Shown: positions 29,501-37,422 of the stretch, piece after piece | Numbering within the stretch: position 1 is the first letter of the stretch | Layout of the letters: each line of letters starts with the position of its first letter | Assembly: GCA_965228415.1 (NCBI GenBank) | Contig: OZ245814.1 | Location: 2,108,001-2,172,000 of the forward strand | Source of the DNA: Agaribacillus sp965228415 | GTDB taxonomy: Bacteria > Bacteroidota > Bacteroidia > Cytophagales > Cyclobacteriaceae | Reading direction: 5' to 3' | Length of the DNA: 64,000 nucleotides | Made by a program: the position numbers and the translations under genes | The notes under the pieces: model-generated | Seen by the model: only the letters and a program-made list of their open reading frames with translations | Told to the model about the DNA's origin: nothing | Databases searched by the model: none

Positions 29501-30049
29501 ATAAGTAAATACCAAAGTGGTAGCGTCATCGGGAACGCTCAACTTATAATATCCTTCCGTGTCTGTAACCGTTCCAAATGTTGTGCCTTTAACCAGCACA
29601 TTTACACCGGGCAACGGATTGTCTTCTTCGTCTGTAATCTTACCAGAAACATCTCTGGTCACAATCTCTTCAACGATCTGTTGATTTCTTTTTTGCAGCG
29701 GGTCAACAATGATAGTATTATTGATCCTTTTAAACCGCAATTTGTTTTCCTTGGCCAGGTAAACCAGTAAATCTTTTAATGATGTCTGCTGGGAATCAAA
29801 ACTGATCGCATCGATCTTTTTTATGGATTTAGGATTATATAAAAAGCTAAACCCAGTCAATTGCTCAATTGATTCAAATGCTTTTTCCAATGATACCTCC
29901 TTCCAATCTACAGAGAGATTGATGTTCTTCATTTTTTGAGCCTCGCCATTGGAGGCGAGAAGCATGCTAAAGAAAAAGCACTGTAAAACAACGCCATAGA
30001 ACATTAATTTTGACATTACTAAAATTTTTTTTAGTATTACTCTTTGCAT
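26516..30049 (-). CDS. SusC/RagA family TonB-dependent outer-membrane transporter (locus 2)
   Basis: 1177 residues. Signal region to about residue 37 ('ASNGEAQ'), STN domain at about 45-115 ('FSFLYNPKSIKKIDAISFDS'), CarbopepD_reg_2 domain at about 135-225 ('SGKITDEEDNPLPGVNVLVK'), then 'LSEVVVTAFGIEREKKALGY', a plug domain with 'VLIRGNNSITGFNQPLFVVD' and a barrel that closes with 'SFGFALKANF'. The 'ALGY' variant after the TonB-linked motif is shared with SusC of locus 3, not with locus 1. The STN domain fits signalling through the FecR encoded 153 bp upstream. The peptide 'KKILVMSK' offers a second ATG at codon 12. Confidence 0.94.
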   Translation of the reverse strand: MQRVILKKILVMSKLMFYGVVLQCFFFSMLLASNGEAQKMKNINLSVDWKEVSLEKAFESIEQLTGFSFLYNPKSIKKIDAISFDSQQTSLKDLLVYLAKENKLRFKRINNTIIVDPLQKRNQQIVEEIVTRDVSGKITDEEDNPLPGVNVLVKGTTFGTVTDTEGYYKLSVPDDATTLVFTYIGYVTEEIAIGNQATIDVKLVPDIETLSEVVVTAFGIEREKKALGYAVSEVGAEEITKASSPSIATALYGKAAGVQITANSGGPTAGVNVLIRGNNSITGFNQPLFVVDGIPIEHGDSQYGRWGGSDPGNGASDINPEDVESISVLKGANAAALYGSRAANGVVLITTKKGTKKKGLGVELSSNYTVDKIAFVPDFQNEYGSGYGYLYLGANNDGYFNLNDDGERVYRNAWASFGPKMEGQTIRWWDGELRDYSPQPDNYNDLFKEGHTGSTTLTLTNASENANYRLAYTRFDHEGTFHGVEQERNVLSLTSNLKISEKLTADVALNYYDIKTTNRPPRVSGLVGYEFPRSTKTNLLFENYKDKDGYRIRSEDAPSMVRNFMNVLWGALENSNVDDKNRLIGNFTLNYQITPWLNLRGKAGTDFSNIAYEQKQKTTTPDNPSGYYSLGKRETRNDYADLVLSFNKNITDDLALSLSVGGSTFTEKGSFVRSWTDGGLVAENWFSLNNSQNARRSEGNRFEERNDAVFGFGQLAYKNMLFLDFTARNDWTSTLPPENNSYFYPSVSASFVFSDAIELPSWLSFGKVRASWAQVGNDATRYQANKLYDYGSYNGVTTNSFSGTVPPSNLLPERQRAIEFGADLRFLGNRVGIDLTYYKNNNFDQIINLGIAQSSGGNSITTNVGEMTNSGFEALIYGTPVKAGDFQWDVSFSYAKNTNEVVELAEGIERLQLSGFNYPMVRDARPGQPFGVWSTFTYQRDANGNKVVDADGYYLRDDSELVPVGNSTPDWIGGLTNTVSYKGINLSFLIDIKMGGDMFSFTNYYGINAGKLEESLAFRDEANGGLPYYVDANGDRIQLPSHDAPTPNGEIVRHNGMILEGVTEDGQPNDKLVPASEYYLNSYYWNYGFHEEGLYDNSYIKFRELSLGYTFPQSLMNKVFLQNLTLSFIGRNLFYIHKNIPNIDPESDIGTNQEAGAAEYGAYPSTRSFGFALKANF

Positions 30050-30150
30050 AATAAACGTTTTTTGGTGGAACTTAAATTTTCATCAAAACGGGAGTGAATA
30101 ACGCTCGAAAGTTTACTTCGGGATAAGAAAGCCTAGGGCGTTATCACTTT
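30019..30150 (+). ncRNA. Candidate antisense RNA to the susC start, locus 2
   Basis: A perfect −7-type element TAATTTTG (30005-30012) on the plus strand lies inside the 5' end of susC. About 130 nt downstream a hairpin and T-rich stretch (30093-30160) could end the RNA. The transcript would pair with the susC start codon. No clear −33 TTG is seen at the right distance, and the −7 element also encodes conserved residues, so chance is possible. Confidence 0.3.
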
Positions 30151-30160
30151 TAATATTTTA
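30093..30160 (+). terminator. Composite hairpin with T-rich tail on plus strand, fecR-susC gap of locus 2
   Basis: AGTGA(a)TAACGC (30093-30104) pairs with GCGTTATCACT (30138-30148), with one bulged A. An inner hairpin CTCGAAAG / CTTCGGG lies in the loop. TTTTAATATTTT follows on the plus strand. It is looser than the matching structures in loci 1 and 3 but lies at the same place. Confidence 0.4.
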
Positions 30161-30202
30161 ATAGATCAGCTTGAATCTAAATAGGTTAAATGTTTCATTC
30201 TA

Positions 30203-31240
30203 TTAGTTTTTAGTTATCGTCACTTCTTTTCCTTTTAGTTTAAAATCAAATTTTTCTATAAATTTTATGGCCTCCAGTACGTTCCGCAGGGTTTCATTCT
30301 TTTTAAAACTCCCGGTATAAATATGATTCAGGTCAATGCCGGGTTGCTCTACTGTGATAGACACATTGTACCAGACCTCAAGGCTTGAAAAAACCTCTCT
30401 CAGTGTGGTATTCTGAAAATAAAGTATGCCTTCAGCCCAGGCAAACTGACTCATTGGATCGTCAAAAGCTGTTTTTGAAAGATTATCAGAGTCCTTTGCA
30501 TAAATAGCCATTTCATTGGGGCCCAGAATTACATTCTTAGAGGGCTCCCCCTGCAGGTTAACTGCCACTCTCCCACTTTTTACCGCAACCAGCACATTCT
30601 CAGCGTTTTGGTGAGCCTTGATATTAAATGAGGTTCCAAGCACGGTCGTTTTAATATTGCCGGAAAGTATGTTAAAGGGCCTGAGCGAATCTTTGGTCAC
30701 CTCAAAATAGGCTTCTCCTGTTAAGTGAACTTCCCGATCTTTTTCGGAAAACGACTCGGGGTAACTTATTGTACTCTCAGAATTCAACCAAACAACCGAT
30801 CCATCCGGTAAAAAGATCCTGGATTTTCTGCCGGCCGGGTTGCTTTCCTCAACCATAAAAGTTTTGCCCGGCTCTGCGTCGATCTGTCTTTTTTGATAGA
30901 AAAACAAAGCCACAGCAACCAATAATACGGTAATCGAAGCAGCAACCTTCAAACCAATGTATCGCTTATTTTTGTTTTCATTTATCTCGGGATAGGACTC
31001 GGGCAGGTATTCATCGGGTTGGGAGGATTCAATTTTTTTCAGGGTCTTATTGAACAACTCCTCTGAATTTGTTCTATTGACTTCGGTCGTTGTGTTTTTC
31101 CATAACGCCCTGAGTATATAAAACTGCTCTCTATTTTCTTCCGATTGGGAGATCCAATTCTTCAGGGCCTCTTTGTCCTGTTCGGTAGCTTCTCCAGAAA
31201 GCACCAATCCAATTAAGTCATTAATTAATTCCTGATCCAT
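30203..31240 (-). CDS. FecR-type anti-sigma factor with DUF4974 domain (locus 2)
   Basis: 345 residues. The cytoplasmic N-terminus (about 1-92) includes 'LINDLIGLVLSGEATEQDKE', and the transmembrane segment is near 96-115 ('AASITVLLVAVALFFY'). FecR domain: 'NPAGRKSRIFLPDGSVVWLN' and 'VHLTGEAYFEVTKDSLRPF'. DUF4974: 'LREVFSSLEVWYNVSITVEQ' to the end. It is expected to hold the sigma factor encoded 83 bp upstream and to receive the signal from SusC's STN domain in the periplasm. The start is an ATG. Confidence 0.92.
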   Translation of the reverse strand: MDQELINDLIGLVLSGEATEQDKEALKNWISQSEENREQFYILRALWKNTTTEVNRTNSEELFNKTLKKIESSQPDEYLPESYPEINENKNKRYIGLKVAASITVLLVAVALFFYQKRQIDAEPGKTFMVEESNPAGRKSRIFLPDGSVVWLNSESTISYPESFSEKDREVHLTGEAYFEVTKDSLRPFNILSGNIKTTVLGTSFNIKAHQNAENVLVAVKSGRVAVNLQGEPSKNVILGPNEMAIYAKDSDNLSKTAFDDPMSQFAWAEGILYFQNTTLREVFSSLEVWYNVSITVEQPGIDLNHIYTGSFKKNETLRNVLEAIKFIEKFDFKLKGKEVTITKN

Positions 31241-31269
31241 TCAAAAATAAAATTATCTGATTGTAGTTG

Positions 31270-31323
31270 CATACTATGATGACACAACTTTTGGGGGGCA
31301 CCCTACCTTTGGGTAAAAAAAAA
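31270..31323 (-). promoter_or_regulatory. T/G-rich element upstream of fecR, locus 2
   Basis: On the minus strand a run of nine T, ACCCAAAGGTAGGGT, a C-run, then TTGTGTCATCATA fill the gap between the sigma stop and fecR. The box TGTCATC is about 40 bp before the fecR ATG and resembles TGTCGTC in locus 3. A candidate ECF-type promoter that would let the sigma factor raise its own anti-sigma. Confidence 0.33.
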
Positions 31324-31932
31324 TTACAAAGTGGCTAGTAATAAGGTGATTAGCGGGAGGATATTCTTGATATCGAGGTCGGTGCAATGCATATATTCAT
31401 GCAGATCTCTCCTGATAATTCTCAGGGCATTGCCCATATGTTTCTCAACGGCTTTCACCGATATGCACAAAGTTTCAGCCACCTTTTTGTAGCTAAGATC
31501 TTCTTCTTTAACCATGTGGAAAACTACGCTACATTTGGGGGGCAGTGTTTTAATGCTGTTTTCAAATACCGATAATATTTCCTTGGTGAGATAGGTATTC
31601 TCAGGATTGTGATTTTTGAGTGAAATATTCAGATCATGATCTTCAACGACCATGATGGAGTGTTTCAAGTTATCCCGGATAAAAGTCAGGCACCTGTTCT
31701 TGGTGGCCTTGTATAAATAGGACTCGATTTTTTTTATTTTTACCAGGTTTTTCCGGTTATGCCAGACCGCGGCAAAGACATCCGATACAATTTCCTCCGC
31801 TATATTACTTGAATGCACATAGTAATGTGCAAAAGTAATCAACCTGCTATGATAGATATCAAATAGCTTCCTGAATGACTGTTGCTGACTTTCGAAACTA
31901 ATCTTATGAATGTCCTCCTTTGTTAATTTCAA
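31324..31932 (-). CDS. FecI-type ECF sigma factor (locus 2)
   Basis: 202 residues of the Bacteroides-expansion sigma-70 family. Region 2: 'FRKLFDIYHSRLITFAHYYV', 'IAEEIVSDVFAAVWHNRKNL', 'ESYLYKATKNRCLTFIRD'. Region 4: 'LPPKCSVVFHMVKEEDLSYK', 'KVAETLCISVKAVEKHMGNA'. The C-terminus is hydrophobic ('NILPLITLLLATL'). No ATG is available in the N-terminal region; the frame can open at TTG (31932). An AGGAGG sits inside the coding start (about codons 5-7), a few bases before in-frame ATT codons, which could be an alternative start. It should drive locus 2. Confidence 0.89.
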   Translation of the reverse strand: MKLTKEDIHKISFESQQQSFRKLFDIYHSRLITFAHYYVHSSNIAEEIVSDVFAAVWHNRKNLVKIKKIESYLYKATKNRCLTFIRDNLKHSIMVVEDHDLNISLKNHNPENTYLTKEILSVFENSIKTLPPKCSVVFHMVKEEDLSYKKVAETLCISVKAVEKHMGNALRIIRRDLHEYMHCTDLDIKNILPLITLLLATL

Positions 31933-32101
31933 AGTAGATTCAAAATTTATAATTCTTCGAAATTACTTAATCTTAAAAACAAATACAATAGATAGGAATC
32001 TTCATCGCGTTATAAAGTTCATTTGCCGTCAAAATATTCCTGATCTGTCTTCGCCTTTTTGTTCCCGGAAGAACTTTGGTCTGTTTTATTATGCTACCGG
32101 G

Positions 32102-33748
32102 CTATTCCTTTTCATGATTCAATTGCCATTCAGGTCCTTCATTCCAGGTTGGCTCGGGTGTTTGCTCAGGTTCAAACAGATTAAAATATTGCAGGCCATA
32201 TTTATCATAAACCTGATAAAAGGACTTTAACCTTGGTAAAAATTGTTGGTAGGACTTCACATCCTTACGCGTCCACGCGGCCTCAGACATGGCGGACAGG
32301 CGAGGCCAGAGCATGAAATCAAACCGCTCAACTGTAGCAACCCGCTCCGTCCACAGGCAGGACTGGATACCGATTACGTTTGTATTTCCTTCAAGACCGA
32401 CCTGCAAGCTATCTGGAAATCCATAGACTTTGGCAATATCGCCAAACCCATTCCACCTTCTTCCATATTGATGCGTGTCGTGCTGCACAAAGTCAAAATA
32501 CATTGGTATTCTCGGACAAAGTACCGTCTGGTATCCCCCGGCTAATGCATCTTTTAATACTTCCGGTTTATCGTGACGCCACCACATCATCATGGCATTG
32601 TTTTTATCAAGCCCTGCTGTGGCAATTTCATCCCATCCAAGCACTTTTTTTCCGAGTGCACGAACGGTATCTGCCATGCGTTTTAAAAAATAGTATTCCA
32701 CGGCCTTCAGATCCTGCAAGCCTTCCCGTTGCATCAATGATTGCACGTCCGGATCCTTTGCCCATTGCTTATTGGCAAAATGAACCTCATCTCCTCCTAT
32801 ATGAATGTATTCACCGGGAAACAGAGATGAGACCTCATGGAGTATCGTCCCTAAATAGGCATAGGTTTCTTCCTTACCCGGATGAAAAGTGAACGCCGGA
32901 TGTTCTGCATTGCCTCCACCCGAAAATTCCGGATAGGCACGGTTGGCGGCCGAGGCGTGTCCGGGCATATCAATTTCGGGTATCACTTCAATGTGCCGCG
33001 CTGCCGCATAACTGACAATTTCCCGTATATCTTCCTGTGTATAAAATTCAGGAGGGGATTCAGGGTTACTCCAACTACCTTTGGCACCGATACGCGTAAG
33101 GTTTGGATAGGCTGTTATGGCTATTCGCCATGCAGGTTCATCGGTCAGGTGCCAGTGAAATTTATTGAGTTTGTGAAGGGCCATTAAGTCCAGCAACTCC
33201 TTTACCTTCTTTTTTCCAAAAAAATGCCTGGATTCATCCAGCATTAACCCGCGCCAGGCAAACCTCGGTGCATCATTGATGGTACATGTGGGAATGGCCC
33301 AAGGTCTTTTTTCATGGTAATTAAAATATAAAAGCTGTGCTAAAGTGCCCAGGCCGTAATGGATCCCAGCAGGTGTAGAGGCCTTTACTACAATGCTCCT
33401 TTCCTGTACTGACAGGTGATATCCTTCTTCGGTGATGGGTAAGTCATTGCTTAAAGTTATGATTATGCCACCTTTCCCAGGTCCGGCACCTCTCTTGGTA
33501 TTGATTTTAATATATTTCGCGACAGTAGTTGCAAAATGTCGCACTACGCCTTCAAGGTGATCGTCTTCGTACCAAAGCGCCAACTCCCCTTCTATCGCAA
33601 AATGATCATTTGTCCACGAAACCTCGTTGGGTAATGGTATCAGCGTCTTATTTGCTTCCTGGTACTGCTCCTTGACCGAACAGGACCAACACAGCGCCAG
33701 GATGGATAAAAGTGGCAGGGTAATGACAGAAAGTGTTTTTTTGCTCAT
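32102..33748 (-). CDS. GH20 beta-N-acetylhexosaminidase, exported
   Basis: 548 residues from the ATG at 33748 (the frame extends five codons further to a TTG). The signal peptide ends in 'LALCWSCS', possibly a lipoprotein signal with a weak lipobox. GH20b domain (about 35-155), then the GH20 barrel with 'GLMLDESRHFF', 'LNKFHWHLTDEPAWRI', 'VIPEIDMPGHASAA' and the catalytic pair in 'IHIGGDEVHF' (Asp320-Glu321). The conserved Trp 'LGWDEI' is present. It removes terminal beta-GlcNAc or GalNAc. As the last gene of locus 3 it gives the best clue to that locus's substrate: a glycan with amino sugars. Confidence 0.94.
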   Translation of the reverse strand: MSKKTLSVITLPLLSILALCWSCSVKEQYQEANKTLIPLPNEVSWTNDHFAIEGELALWYEDDHLEGVVRHFATTVAKYIKINTKRGAGPGKGGIIITLSNDLPITEEGYHLSVQERSIVVKASTPAGIHYGLGTLAQLLYFNYHEKRPWAIPTCTINDAPRFAWRGLMLDESRHFFGKKKVKELLDLMALHKLNKFHWHLTDEPAWRIAITAYPNLTRIGAKGSWSNPESPPEFYTQEDIREIVSYAAARHIEVIPEIDMPGHASAANRAYPEFSGGGNAEHPAFTFHPGKEETYAYLGTILHEVSSLFPGEYIHIGGDEVHFANKQWAKDPDVQSLMQREGLQDLKAVEYYFLKRMADTVRALGKKVLGWDEIATAGLDKNNAMMMWWRHDKPEVLKDALAGGYQTVLCPRIPMYFDFVQHDTHQYGRRWNGFGDIAKVYGFPDSLQVGLEGNTNVIGIQSCLWTERVATVERFDFMLWPRLSAMSEAAWTRKDVKSYQQFLPRLKSFYQVYDKYGLQYFNLFEPEQTPEPTWNEGPEWQLNHEKE

Positions 33749-33985
33749 AGCAGTTAGTTTCAAACCTGATTATCACCGTACAATTAACTGTTTAAAACTC
33801 ATTAAATCTTATGAATCAGCAATTACGTTGATAATTTTTTTTCTGTCTACCTGCTTATATGCACAATCTGATATTTTTTTTGCAGGGGCCGGGAAAGCCA
33901 TGATTTAATTTTAATTGATTCCTGCACCACTGGCGCTACAGGGTGTTATTGTTTCCCACCCACCTATTGCCTGGTGCATGATCCC

Positions 33986-36900
33986 TTAATCTTCCCATTT
34001 CAACAGGCGCAATTTATCATTATTACTGGCACAAAGTATATATTTTTCCTTGGCCACATGTATGATTGATAGCTCCTTCACATCATATGGAATCAATAGT
34101 CCGCTCTCCAGTGGCGAAATCGCCTTAAAATTGCCTTTACCATCTCCGGTTAATAAAAGTCCCACCCCGGCATCATGTCGGGTGGTTTCCACTTCAGTGG
34201 CGTAAAAATTACCTCCCAGCAATACATCCAAATGGCCGTCCTTGTTAAAATCATCAATGACGATGGCATTGACCGGGCTGAATTGTGCCCTGACAGGCAG
34301 TGTTCTTGTCCTAAATTTACCGTCTCCCAGGTTTTCAAGATAAATACTGGCAAAGGAAGGCACCTGATAATGCAGTGCCTGATCCAATTCATTGACCCCA
34401 TATATTTTATCCAGGTCTGCCGAAGCAAACAGGTCATAGGTTTGGAATTTATTCTTGATAGTTGGCACTTGCTGTGAAGAACAGGAGCGGCCTCTGACCG
34501 GCACCCTTTCACCGAAGTTGAAGTGGCTTAGTACTATATCACCCGTTCCATTTTCATCAAAATCACTATAATAAATCTCAAAAGGTTCATGTTCCGAGGC
34601 ATTATATTTGTGATTTTGTCCCAGGTTTCCGATTATGTAATCTTCATCCCCGTCCTTATCAAAATCTGCTGCTTCAATCGAAAACCACCAACCTGCATTT
34701 TTATCCAGCAGACTTTGATCAACCCGTTTAAACTTTTTGCCGTCAAACTTCAAAATAGTAACGGGCATCCATTCTCCCACAACCATCAGGTCGACACGCC
34801 CATCCTGATCAAAATCAGACCATATTGCATCAGTGACCATGCCAATATCCAGGAGGTCGGGGGCTATTTCTTTGGTTATATCCTTCAAACGACCATCGTT
34901 ATTTTCCAAAATTCTGCTGGTCGTCGGACTCGGGTATTTCCAGGGCCAATGCCTGGTCCCTACAAACAGATCTTTATCGCCGTCATTGTCGAAATCAAAT
35001 GGTACCACACAACCACCACTTTCTCTTAAACGAGGTATTGCAAGATCGGGAGCTTTTACAAAGGTTCCCTTTCCCATGTTAATATATAGCCGATCCTGAT
35101 ACATTTCCGAATTTGCGGGGTAGGCATTGCCTCCGCTCACCACGTACAAATCGTTGTCACCATCATTGTCAATGTCGAAAAAAACGGCTTTTACATCTTC
35201 TTTTTCTTTGTCCTCGTTCCAAGGATTGATTTCTGATTTTTTAAAGGTACCATCTTCAGTTTGAACAAAAAGCTGCCCCTGCTGCCCCTTGGCTCCTCCC
35301 GCATAAAAATCTTCCAATTGATCCCCATTTACATCCCCCACGGCGACAGCTGGCCCGAAGGTAGACAGTCGATGGGGCAGCAATACCTGTTTATCAAAGT
35401 CGTCAAAATCATTTTCTCTATGACAAAAATCAATATTTACTGCATCACTTACATCTTCAAAGTGATATTGCTTTTTGACAGCCTGGGGTTTAGCAGGTTG
35501 TTTTTTGTATTTCCTGTAGTCAATGTCGAGTAGCTGATTGGTCTCGAGATCTTTTAGTACCGTTGTAGTTTTATTGGGCCAGGTAATGGTGAGCACGTCA
35601 ATCTTATCGTGCTGTCCCAGTCCAAAATGCGCCGCACATTCACTGGTGGAATAAATCCCCCGAACACTGGTCAACTCAAAAATTTGTTGCTTACCGGCAT
35701 AATCGATCTTAAGCCGGGCATTAAGTACCGGAACTTTGTGTTTGCTGTCATGTAACCGCACCCTGAGAAAATTATTGGCACCCACCTTTTCGGCGTTGTT
35801 TCTATAAATATGGGCTACTTCATTAATGTTATTAACTACAAGGTCGAGGTCACCATCCTTGTCAAGATCGCTGTAGGCAGCTCCATTGGAAAAAGTCTTT
35901 TGGGCTATTCCCCAGTCTTCCATCACCTTTTCAAAAACCAACCCATCTTTATTTCTGAACATGTAGTTAGATAATTTTACCGAAGGCAACAATGCCAATG
36001 CCTCATCCAGATCCAGAATGTCCCAAATACTCACATTACCTTTATTCGGATGTTTCCTGATGAATTCGTCGATGGTTTTCTGAACATAGGCCGGAAAGGT
36101 CTTGGCCGCATCGCTGTTTCGAATATCTCTTAAAAGGCCATTGGTCACGTAGATATCTCTCAAACCATCATTATCAAAATCTGCTATCAGGTTAGCCCAG
36201 CTCCAGTCGGTGGAAGAAACACCGGCCAAATGAGCAATGTCGCTAAACACATTGTTTCCGTTATTTAACAATAGTGTGTTATGCATGTATTGATAATGTC
36301 CCCCTTCGTCAAGTGTTTTCCAAAAAGCTTCAGGATCCATACCACTCATATTTGCTTTGAGGCGATAGTTGTCTTCTGCAATCATATCCAGTACCATCAG
36401 GTCCAGCCAGCCATCATTATTGATATCAGCGGCATCCACACCCATGCTGAAGTAAGAGATATGTCGGCTGGCCTCTTCAATAATGTTGACAAAAGTGCCG
36501 TCTCCCTGGTTGATATACAACAGATCAGGCGCCTCAAAGTCATTGGCAACGTAAATATCCGTCCAGCCGTCGTTGTTAAAATCACTGGCTGAAACACTAT
36601 TTGGAAAACAAGGCTTTAATACACCTGCCGTTTCGGAAACATCGGTAAATGATCCGTTCCCATTGTTGCGATACAATCTCGGGCTAAACCGGGGCTGCCG
36701 CCAATTAATACCGTATAATTCTGAGTAATTACCGGGGTTAGGTGGTTGGTTGAGTATAAAGAGATCCAAAAACCCATCCTTATTGTAGTCCAGGAAAGTA
36801 GCATGGCGCGTTCGCTGATCATTATCGAGGCCATATTCGGCCGCTTTTTCTTCAAAAGTAAAATTGCCTTTGTTAATGTATAACTTATTCCTTCTCAGGG

Positions 36901-37318
36901 CCGGTTTATCATCGTAAAGCTCCTTGCATACATAGATATCAACCAACCCATCATTATTTACATCGGCGATTGCCACACCTGACGACCAGCTACCGTCATC
37001 CAAAATGCCTGCTGCCTGCTTCGTGATATCCTCAAATACCAGGTCGCCATTGTTTTTATAAAGTCTGTCTCCTACCAGGTTACCTGTAAAGTACAGGTCA
37101 TCCAACCCGTCATTATTAAAGTCGCCAATCCCTACACCGGCTCCACCATAATAGTTTGAATAGATCAATATATTATGTGCTTTCTCGTCGGTGATCGTAT
37201 TTTCAAAGGTTACCCCGGTCTTTTCCGATGGAAGCAATGAAAATAACCTTTGCTGCGTCTGTGTAGTTCCGGTAAAAGGTAAAACAAGCAATAACAGGAT
37301 AGAACAAAAGTGCTTCAT
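33986..37318 (-). CDS. FG-GAP/VCBS repeat protein with ASPIC/UnbV domain (locus 3, second copy), 1110 aa
   Basis: The start is set at the ATG at 37318, directly before a good signal peptide ('LLLLVLPFTGTTQ'); the frame extends ten codons upstream only to a GTG. After the family opening 'FSLLPSEKTGVTFEN' come FG-GAP loops ('DFNNDGLDDLY', 'DYNKDGFLDLF', 'DFDKDGDEDYI'). An ASPIC/UnbV domain is near 520-605 ('TSECAAHFGLGQHDKIDVLT'). 'PVRGRSCSSQQ' and 'ETTRHDAGVGLLLTG' mark the shared C-terminal half. It follows the paralogue at 37423 by about 105 bp. Sequence resembles the locus 2 protein more than its own neighbour, for example 'IYVCKELYDD' in both. Confidence 0.87.
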   Translation of the reverse strand: MKHFCSILLLLVLPFTGTTQTQQRLFSLLPSEKTGVTFENTITDEKAHNILIYSNYYGGAGVGIGDFNNDGLDDLYFTGNLVGDRLYKNNGDLVFEDITKQAAGILDDGSWSSGVAIADVNNDGLVDIYVCKELYDDKPALRRNKLYINKGNFTFEEKAAEYGLDNDQRTRHATFLDYNKDGFLDLFILNQPPNPGNYSELYGINWRQPRFSPRLYRNNGNGSFTDVSETAGVLKPCFPNSVSASDFNNDGWTDIYVANDFEAPDLLYINQGDGTFVNIIEEASRHISYFSMGVDAADINNDGWLDLMVLDMIAEDNYRLKANMSGMDPEAFWKTLDEGGHYQYMHNTLLLNNGNNVFSDIAHLAGVSSTDWSWANLIADFDNDGLRDIYVTNGLLRDIRNSDAAKTFPAYVQKTIDEFIRKHPNKGNVSIWDILDLDEALALLPSVKLSNYMFRNKDGLVFEKVMEDWGIAQKTFSNGAAYSDLDKDGDLDLVVNNINEVAHIYRNNAEKVGANNFLRVRLHDSKHKVPVLNARLKIDYAGKQQIFELTSVRGIYSTSECAAHFGLGQHDKIDVLTITWPNKTTTVLKDLETNQLLDIDYRKYKKQPAKPQAVKKQYHFEDVSDAVNIDFCHRENDFDDFDKQVLLPHRLSTFGPAVAVGDVNGDQLEDFYAGGAKGQQGQLFVQTEDGTFKKSEINPWNEDKEKEDVKAVFFDIDNDGDNDLYVVSGGNAYPANSEMYQDRLYINMGKGTFVKAPDLAIPRLRESGGCVVPFDFDNDGDKDLFVGTRHWPWKYPSPTTSRILENNDGRLKDITKEIAPDLLDIGMVTDAIWSDFDQDGRVDLMVVGEWMPVTILKFDGKKFKRVDQSLLDKNAGWWFSIEAADFDKDGDEDYIIGNLGQNHKYNASEHEPFEIYYSDFDENGTGDIVLSHFNFGERVPVRGRSCSSQQVPTIKNKFQTYDLFASADLDKIYGVNELDQALHYQVPSFASIYLENLGDGKFRTRTLPVRAQFSPVNAIVIDDFNKDGHLDVLLGGNFYATEVETTRHDAGVGLLLTGDGKGNFKAISPLESGLLIPYDVKELSIIHVAKEKYILCASNNDKLRLLKWED

Positions 37319-37422
37319 AGGTTTTGTAATTTGTCTTTTTGCAGCCACTTCCAGTTAGTTAAACTCATTCATCTCTGTTTAAAATCAGAACAACCTTAAA
37401 CTTTGCTCATGGCCAGTCTCCA

